DNA from: DASQFD01 sp035633255
Lineage (GTDB): Bacteria; Actinomycetota; Actinomycetes; Actinomycetales; Dermatophilaceae
DNA: 26,302 nucleotides
Reading direction: 5' to 3'
Assembly: GCA_035633255.1 (NCBI GenBank)
Contig: DASQFD010000086.1
Span: 1-26,302, forward strand
In this document: piece by piece, positions 15,468-26,302 of the stretch
Layout of the letters: every line of letters starts with the position of its first letter
Numbering within the stretch: the stretch's first letter is position 1
The notes under the pieces: model-generated
What the model was told of the DNA's origin: nothing
Databases searched by the model: none
Seen by the model: only the letters and a program-made list of their open reading frames with translations
Program-made: the position numbers and the translations under genes

Positions 15468-17735
15468 GTGACCGTCACCGCGTTTCCCGTGGCCACCGTT
15501 GCCGGGCCCGACCGCCCGGCGGCGCTGCGCTGGCTCGCCGAGGTGGTCACCGTGGCGACCGCGCTGGGCTCCGTCTTCGTGTTCCTGGCCTACGCCGTGC
15601 GCACCGGTCTGTCGATGGGGTCAGCGGGTGCTGCCCTGGCCGCCGTCGCGATCACCCAGGTGCTGCCCGGCGCAGTGCTGTGGCGCGCTGTGCGGCCCCG
15701 GGGGGGATGGCTGGTCGAGGACCTGGCCGTGGGCTTCGCGCTGGGGACAGCCATGGCAATCGGGGCTCAGGTGCTCGCCGGGCTCACCCGCGTCCCATGG
15801 CTGTCCGTGGCGATCCCCCTCTGCGTTCCGGTGGCGCTGCTGGTGGTCCGCAGCAGCCGCCGCCGCGTGCTGCAGGCGCGGGCGTCGACGCTCCCATGGT
15901 GGTGGGGGCCCCTCGTAGGGGTCACCGCGGCGCCGGCCGTGCTTCAGCTCGTGCCGTACTTCCGCGCGCACCGGCTCGCCTGGCCACCAGGGGCCTGGCG
16001 CGTACACGTCGACGCCTTCCTGCACCAGGCACTCGCCGGGCAGCTGCTCACGCGGGGCCCGACCAGCTGGCCCACGGTGGTGGGGGAGGACCTCGGCTAC
16101 CACTGGTTTGCCCACGCGTGGATCGCGCAGACCGCCCGGGCATCGGGTCTGGGCCTCGACGAGGTGCTGTTGCGGGTCATGCCGGCGGTCGTACCCGGCC
16201 TCATCGTCCTGTCGGTCGCTGCCGGAGCGGTGCGGCTCTCGGGCCGCCCGATCACGGGCCCCATGGCGGCGGCCGTCACCATGGCCGGGGGGCAGGTCAA
16301 CGTCTTCGGCAAGGACACCTTCGGGCTTCCGCTGACGCCGTTGTCCCCCACCATGGCGCTCGGGGTGCCGACCCTGATCGCCCTCATCGTGGTCCTCGCC
16401 GTGCGCTGGCGGGGGGAGTCGCTGTCCGGGGCGTTCGTGCTCGTGCCGGTTCTGGCCGTCGTCGCCGCCGGAACGAAGGGGTCAACCTCTCCCCTCGTCG
16501 TCGCTGGCCTGGGCCTCGCAGCGGTGGCCATGGGGCTCTGGAACCGGCGAATGCTCTCTCCCGTGCTGCTCGACCTTGCCGTCGTCGCCGGCGCCCTCGT
16601 CCTCACCGTGGTCGTCGTGTTCCGCGGATCCAGCGCTGGGCTCGCGCTCGGCCTGACCGAGGCCGCTGCCCAGACTCCCCTCCATGGGTGGCTCGGCGGC
16701 CTGCCCAGCGCCACGCTGCAGCGCACGGCGCTGACGGTCACAGCACTGGCCATCCTCGGCCGCGCTGCTCCCATGGTGATGCTTCCCCTCCACCGCCCAC
16801 ACCGCCAGGACCCCGTCATCTGGCTGCTGATCGGGGCGGTCCTCTCCGGCGCCGGAGGGGTCGTCGTCTTCAGCCACCCGGGCGCCAGTCAGTACTACTT
16901 CGCCGGAACAGCGATCCCGCTCATGGGCATGGGGACCGCTCTCGCGCTCCTGGAGATGCACCGCCGCTTCGGCACGGCGGCGATGTGGCGGCTGGGCGTG
17001 GTCTCGGTGGTTGGGGGGGTGCTGCTCGCGACCGTCCCACCCGCCGTCGAGGGCGAGCTTGCCACCGGACAGTACGAACGAACATTCGCGATGCTCGGCT
17101 GGGGGCTCCTCGTGCTGCTCGGGACGGCGGCCGTGGGCCTCCTCCTCGTCCAGGGGGGGGTCAGAACCCGGATTCTGGCCGCCCTCGCGGCCGGTGCGCT
17201 GACCCTGACCGCGGCAGGGATCGCCGTCATCGTGAGATCGGGGGCCGGGCCGCTTCCCAGCCCACCGCAGCCGGTCGACATCACGGCCGCCTACGCCGTC
17301 ACCCAAGACCAGATCGACGCCGCACGGTGGATCCGCGACAACTCCGACATCGACGATCTCGTCATGGTGAACCGCCACTGCACCGTCCCGCGGGAACCAC
17401 GGGGAGGGTGCGACAGCCGACGGTGGGTGGTCACCGCGTTCACCGAGCGTCAGTCGCTCATCGAGGGCTGGACGGCCACGCCGACGGCCACCCGTATCGC
17501 GCCGGAGGGCCGGGACTCCATCACCGTCGACTACTGGCGGCCAGAGCTGCTCGAGCTCAACGACGGCTTCTTCGTAACACCGACTGCGGCTGCGGCCCGG
17601 CAGTTGCAGGACCTTGGGGTGCGGTGGGTGTACGTCGACGGCACCCGGCCCGCCGCGCCCACCCTGGCCCCCTATGCGCAGCTCCGCTTCGAGAACCGGG
17701 ATGCGCGGGTGTACGAGCTGCCCGAGCTGCGGTGA
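15468..17735 (+). CDS. GT-C-like multi-spanning membrane glycosyltransferase
   Basis: A 755-residue integral membrane protein with roughly a dozen hydrophobic segments between residues 25 and 590 and a soluble C-terminal domain (about 595-755). The first external loop region carries WRVHVDAFLHQALAGQLLTR (Asp182), then YHWFAH (211-216). This placement of acidic and His residues resembles GT-C enzymes that use polyprenyl-phosphate sugars. The C-terminal domain (DQIDAARWIRDNSD...WVYVDGTRP...YELPELR) is also typical of such proteins, with Cys residues in HCTVPREPRGGCDS. The GTG at 15468 has AAGGAG four bases upstream; the open frame before it has no such signal. It carries poly-G runs (G7 at 15700-15706 and 17013-17019, G8 at 17153-17160), all in frame here. 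With the GT2 and GtrA genes nearby, transfer of a lipid-carried sugar to the cell envelope is the best inference. Confidence 0.82.
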   Translation: MTVTAFPVATVAGPDRPAALRWLAEVVTVATALGSVFVFLAYAVRTGLSMGSAGAALAAVAITQVLPGAVLWRAVRPRGGWLVEDLAVGFALGTAMAIGAQVLAGLTRVPWLSVAIPLCVPVALLVVRSSRRRVLQARASTLPWWWGPLVGVTAAPAVLQLVPYFRAHRLAWPPGAWRVHVDAFLHQALAGQLLTRGPTSWPTVVGEDLGYHWFAHAWIAQTARASGLGLDEVLLRVMPAVVPGLIVLSVAAGAVRLSGRPITGPMAAAVTMAGGQVNVFGKDTFGLPLTPLSPTMALGVPTLIALIVVLAVRWRGESLSGAFVLVPVLAVVAAGTKGSTSPLVVAGLGLAAVAMGLWNRRMLSPVLLDLAVVAGALVLTVVVVFRGSSAGLALGLTEAAAQTPLHGWLGGLPSATLQRTALTVTALAILGRAAPMVMLPLHRPHRQDPVIWLLIGAVLSGAGGVVVFSHPGASQYYFAGTAIPLMGMGTALALLEMHRRFGTAAMWRLGVVSVVGGVLLATVPPAVEGELATGQYERTFAMLGWGLLVLLGTAAVGLLLVQGGVRTRILAALAAGALTLTAAGIAVIVRSGAGPLPSPPQPVDITAAYAVTQDQIDAARWIRDNSDIDDLVMVNRHCTVPREPRGGCDSRRWVVTAFTERQSLIEGWTATPTATRIAPEGRDSITVDYWRPELLELNDGFFVTPTAAAARQLQDLGVRWVYVDGTRPAAPTLAPYAQLRFENRDARVYELPELR

Positions 17736-17785
17736 CGCCGTCACGCTGATGCCCTCTCGGGACACCTGCCGTCCCGCGCCGACGG

Positions 17786-17824
17786 GGCGGGTGTGGCGGG
17801 TGGTGACCACCCAGCACACCCGCC
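17786..17824. terminator. Bidirectional terminator between the GT-C-like gene and rpoC
   Basis: GGCGGGTGTG (17786-17795) pairs with CACACCCGCC (17815-17824). Inside, after a two-base mismatch, GGGTGG (17798-17803) pairs with CCACCC (17807-17812) around a 3-base loop. This gives an almost continuous 16-bp stem in the 141-base gap between convergent genes, able to act on both transcripts. There is no T-tract. Confidence 0.8.
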
Positions 17825-17876
17825 TGTCGGCCGGAGGGCCGCGCCGCCGACGCCGGCGACGGCGTCGCCCATCGCG

Positions 17877-21764
<3,888 letters not shown>

Positions 21765-21792
21765 GTGGTGTTCCCTTACTTTCGTATGCCGT

Positions 21793-21896
21793 CGAACGTG
21801 CGGTTTCGTTCGTGGTCGGCCCAAAGGCCAGGACGGGCGCCGCCCGCCGCGATGTCATCCCCGGGAACCAAGCCGGCTTGGCCCACGGGTCTGCGG

Positions 21897-21903
<7 letters not shown>
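21793..21903 (-). other. Hairpin series between rpoB and rpoC
   Basis: Three perfect stems occur: 21888-21903 (GGTCTG/CAGACC, loop of 4, spanning the rpoB stop), 21868-21881 (CCAAGCCGGCTTGG, a 14-bp palindrome) and 21793-21812 (CGAACG/CGTTCG, loop of 8). The rpoB-rpoC gap is unusually long for a tightly co-expressed pair. The stems may tune processing or stability rather than terminate. Confidence 0.4.
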
Positions 21904-25388
<3,485 letters not shown>

Positions 25389-25546
25389 GGAGGGTCCTTC
25401 CACGGGCCTTGACGTGACAATCAGATGATGCACGTCCCCGGACCCGCGACCGGAACGGCCCACGTCGGGCGCCCGCGTCACGGTGGCGGGGCACGGCGGA
25501 GGTCGCTCGAGGAGAGCGGAAGAGGTCAGAGGCAGCGCAAAGCAAC

Positions 25547-25576
25547 AGCATACCCGGCAGGGGCGCGACCGTCCAA
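25547..25576 (-). promoter_or_regulatory. rpoB-rpoC promoter
   Basis: On the minus strand TTGGAC (25571-25576) and TATGCT (25547-25552) are 18 bases apart, the best promoter pattern in the window. Transcription would start near 25540, leaving a leader of about 150 bases (25389-25540) in which I see no gene. The remainder of the 411-base gap up to rplL (25577-25727) shows only the duplicated terminator arm. Confidence 0.8.
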
Positions 25577-25700
25577 CCCGCTCGGCGCCCCTGGGGGGCG
25601 GGCCGAACGCGGGGAGCCCGGCGCGGTCGCGGCGCTCGCACGCCGGTGACCCGAGAAGGATGGCGCTCCCCGCGCCGCACGTCAAGCACGCCCGACGAGC

Positions 25701-25740
25701 CGGGGGGCGCACCGAGGGGGCGGGGGGCGCACCGAGGGGG
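25701..25740. repeat. 20-bp tandem duplication of a terminator arm
   Basis: The 20 bases 25701-25720 (CGGGGGGCGCACCGAGGGGG) are repeated exactly at 25721-25740. The second copy supplies most of the left arm of the rplL terminator. The first copy can pair with the same right arm, so two alternative folds exist. It probably arose by replication slippage. Confidence 0.9.
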
Positions 25741-25771
25741 CGGGACCATCCGGTCCCGCCCCCTCGGTGCG
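25728..25771 (-). terminator. rplL terminator, 20-bp perfect stem
   Basis: Bases 25728-25747 and 25752-25771 are exact inverted repeats with an ATCC loop, starting 28 bases after the rplL stop. The stem is almost all G/C. There is no T-tract on the minus strand. It would insulate rplJ-rplL from the separately promoted rpoB-rpoC, perhaps with partial read-through, as in other bacteria where these genes are joined by an attenuator. Confidence 0.85.
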
Positions 25772-25799
25772 TGGGGTCCCCGCGGTCAGCGGGAGCGGG

Positions 25800-26192
25800 T
25801 CACTTCAGCTCGACGCTCGCGCCGGCGCCCTCGAGCTGCTCCTTGGCCTTCTCGGCGCTGGCCTTGTCGACCTTCTCCAGGACGGCCTTGGGAGCGCCGT
25901 CGACGAGGTCCTTGGCCTCCTTCAGGCCGAGGGAGGTCAGCGCCCGGACCTCCTTGATGACGGCGATCTTCTTTTCGCCGGCCCCGGTGAGGACGACGTC
26001 GAACTCGTCCTGCTCCTCGGGGGCGGCCTCCCCGCCGCCACCGGCGGCCGGCGCACCGGCTGCGGCGACCGCGACGGGCGCGGCGGCGGTGACGTTGAAG
26101 GTCTCCTCGAACTCCGAGACGAACTCGGAGAGCTCGAGCAGGGTCATCTCCTTGAAGGCGTCGAGGAGCTCGGCGGTGCTGAGCTTGGCCAT
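25800..26192 (-). CDS. rplL: 50S ribosomal protein L7/L12
   Basis: L7/L12 forms the multi-copy stalk that recruits translation GTPases such as EF-G and EF-Tu, both encoded nearby. The 130-residue product has the N-terminal dimerisation domain (MAKLSTAELLDAFKEMTLLELSEFVSEFEE), an Ala/Gly/Pro hinge (about 35-57) and the C-terminal domain FDVVLTGAGEKKIAVIKEVR...GLKEAKDLVDGAPKAV that contacts GTPases. AAAGGA lies about seven bases before the ATG at 26192; the open frame upstream has no homology. It follows a probable rplJ end and precedes a very strong terminator. Confidence 0.98.
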   Translation of the reverse strand: MAKLSTAELLDAFKEMTLLELSEFVSEFEETFNVTAAAPVAVAAAGAPAAGGGGEAAPEEQDEFDVVLTGAGEKKIAVIKEVRALTSLGLKEAKDLVDGAPKAVLEKVDKASAEKAKEQLEGAGASVELK

Positions 26193-26260
26193 GGTGGCGT
26201 CCTTTCTTCGGTGCGGTGCCGTGAGTGGCGTGTGTCGGGTGCGGCCTGATGGAACGGTCA

Positions 26261-26274
26261 CGGGGGGTGCCCCG
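26261..26274 (-). other. Small stem between rplJ and rplL
   Basis: CGGGG and CCCCG form a 5-bp stem with a 4-base loop in the 91-base gap before rplL. It could influence relative rplJ/rplL expression, but the evidence is weak. Confidence 0.25.
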
Positions 26275-26283
26275 CGGCCCGGA

Positions 26284-26302
26284 TCAGACGTCGTCGCCAC
26301 CC
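26284..26302 (-). CDS. rplJ: Probable 3' end of 50S ribosomal protein L10
   Basis: Only the last codons are in the window. On the minus strand one frame reads GGDDV followed by TGA at 26284-26286, a plausible acidic L10 tail, 91 bases before rplL. The call rests mainly on the universal rplJ-rplL order, since this short piece has no diagnostic motif. Confidence 0.45.

Noticed and set aside
25389..25712. N-terminal extension of RpoB to 1271 residues
   Set aside because: It would cover the rpoB promoter and leader, and no RpoB homology exists before the TTG at 25388.

Overview
The window is about 70% GC, with C/G-ending codons, GTG/TTG starts and actinobacterial-type ribosomal protein, EF-G and RNA polymerase sequences. 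It comes from a high-GC Gram-positive (Actinomycetota); the protein style suggests Micrococcales, possibly the Intrasporangiaceae group, but that placement is an inference. It covers the chromosomal transcription/translation super-cluster, read mainly on the minus strand from right to left.

Right end (26302 to 17877): the last codons of a probable rplJ, then rplL with a very strong terminator, a clear sigma70-type promoter, rpoB and rpoC. Middle right (17735 to 12490): a block on both strands that is not part of the standard cluster. It holds a GT-C-like multi-spanning membrane protein, a class I methyltransferase, a GT2 polyprenyl-phosphate sugar transferase, a GtrA-type flippase and a spermidine-synthase-like SAM-fold protein. 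GT2, GtrA and the large membrane protein match the parts of a three-component surface glycosylation system: load a lipid carrier, flip it, transfer the sugar outside. Middle (12483 to 7803): the str operon rpsL-rpsG-fusA-tuf, with a good promoter just after the SAM-fold gene.

Middle left (7699 to 4695): two divergent genes for exported proteins lie between tuf and the S10 operon. One is a purple-acid-phosphatase-like metallophosphoesterase with a PKD domain, the other a small secreted two-domain surface protein. Left end (4694 to 1): a structured leader and the S10 operon rpsJ-rplC-rplD-rplW-rplB-rpsS-rplV-rpsC, tightly packed with overlapping stop/start codons; rpsC runs off the window.

The housekeeping genes look intact and wild type, including the rifampicin region of RpoB and the streptomycin sites of S12. 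The most interesting points are the surface-glycan block and secreted pair embedded in the cluster, several long hairpins between housekeeping genes, a tandem-duplicated terminator arm after rplL, and an 8-mer (GTATGCCG) that recurs far above expectation, mostly in intergenic regions. I found no tRNA, rRNA, CRISPR array, insertion sequence or phage gene.
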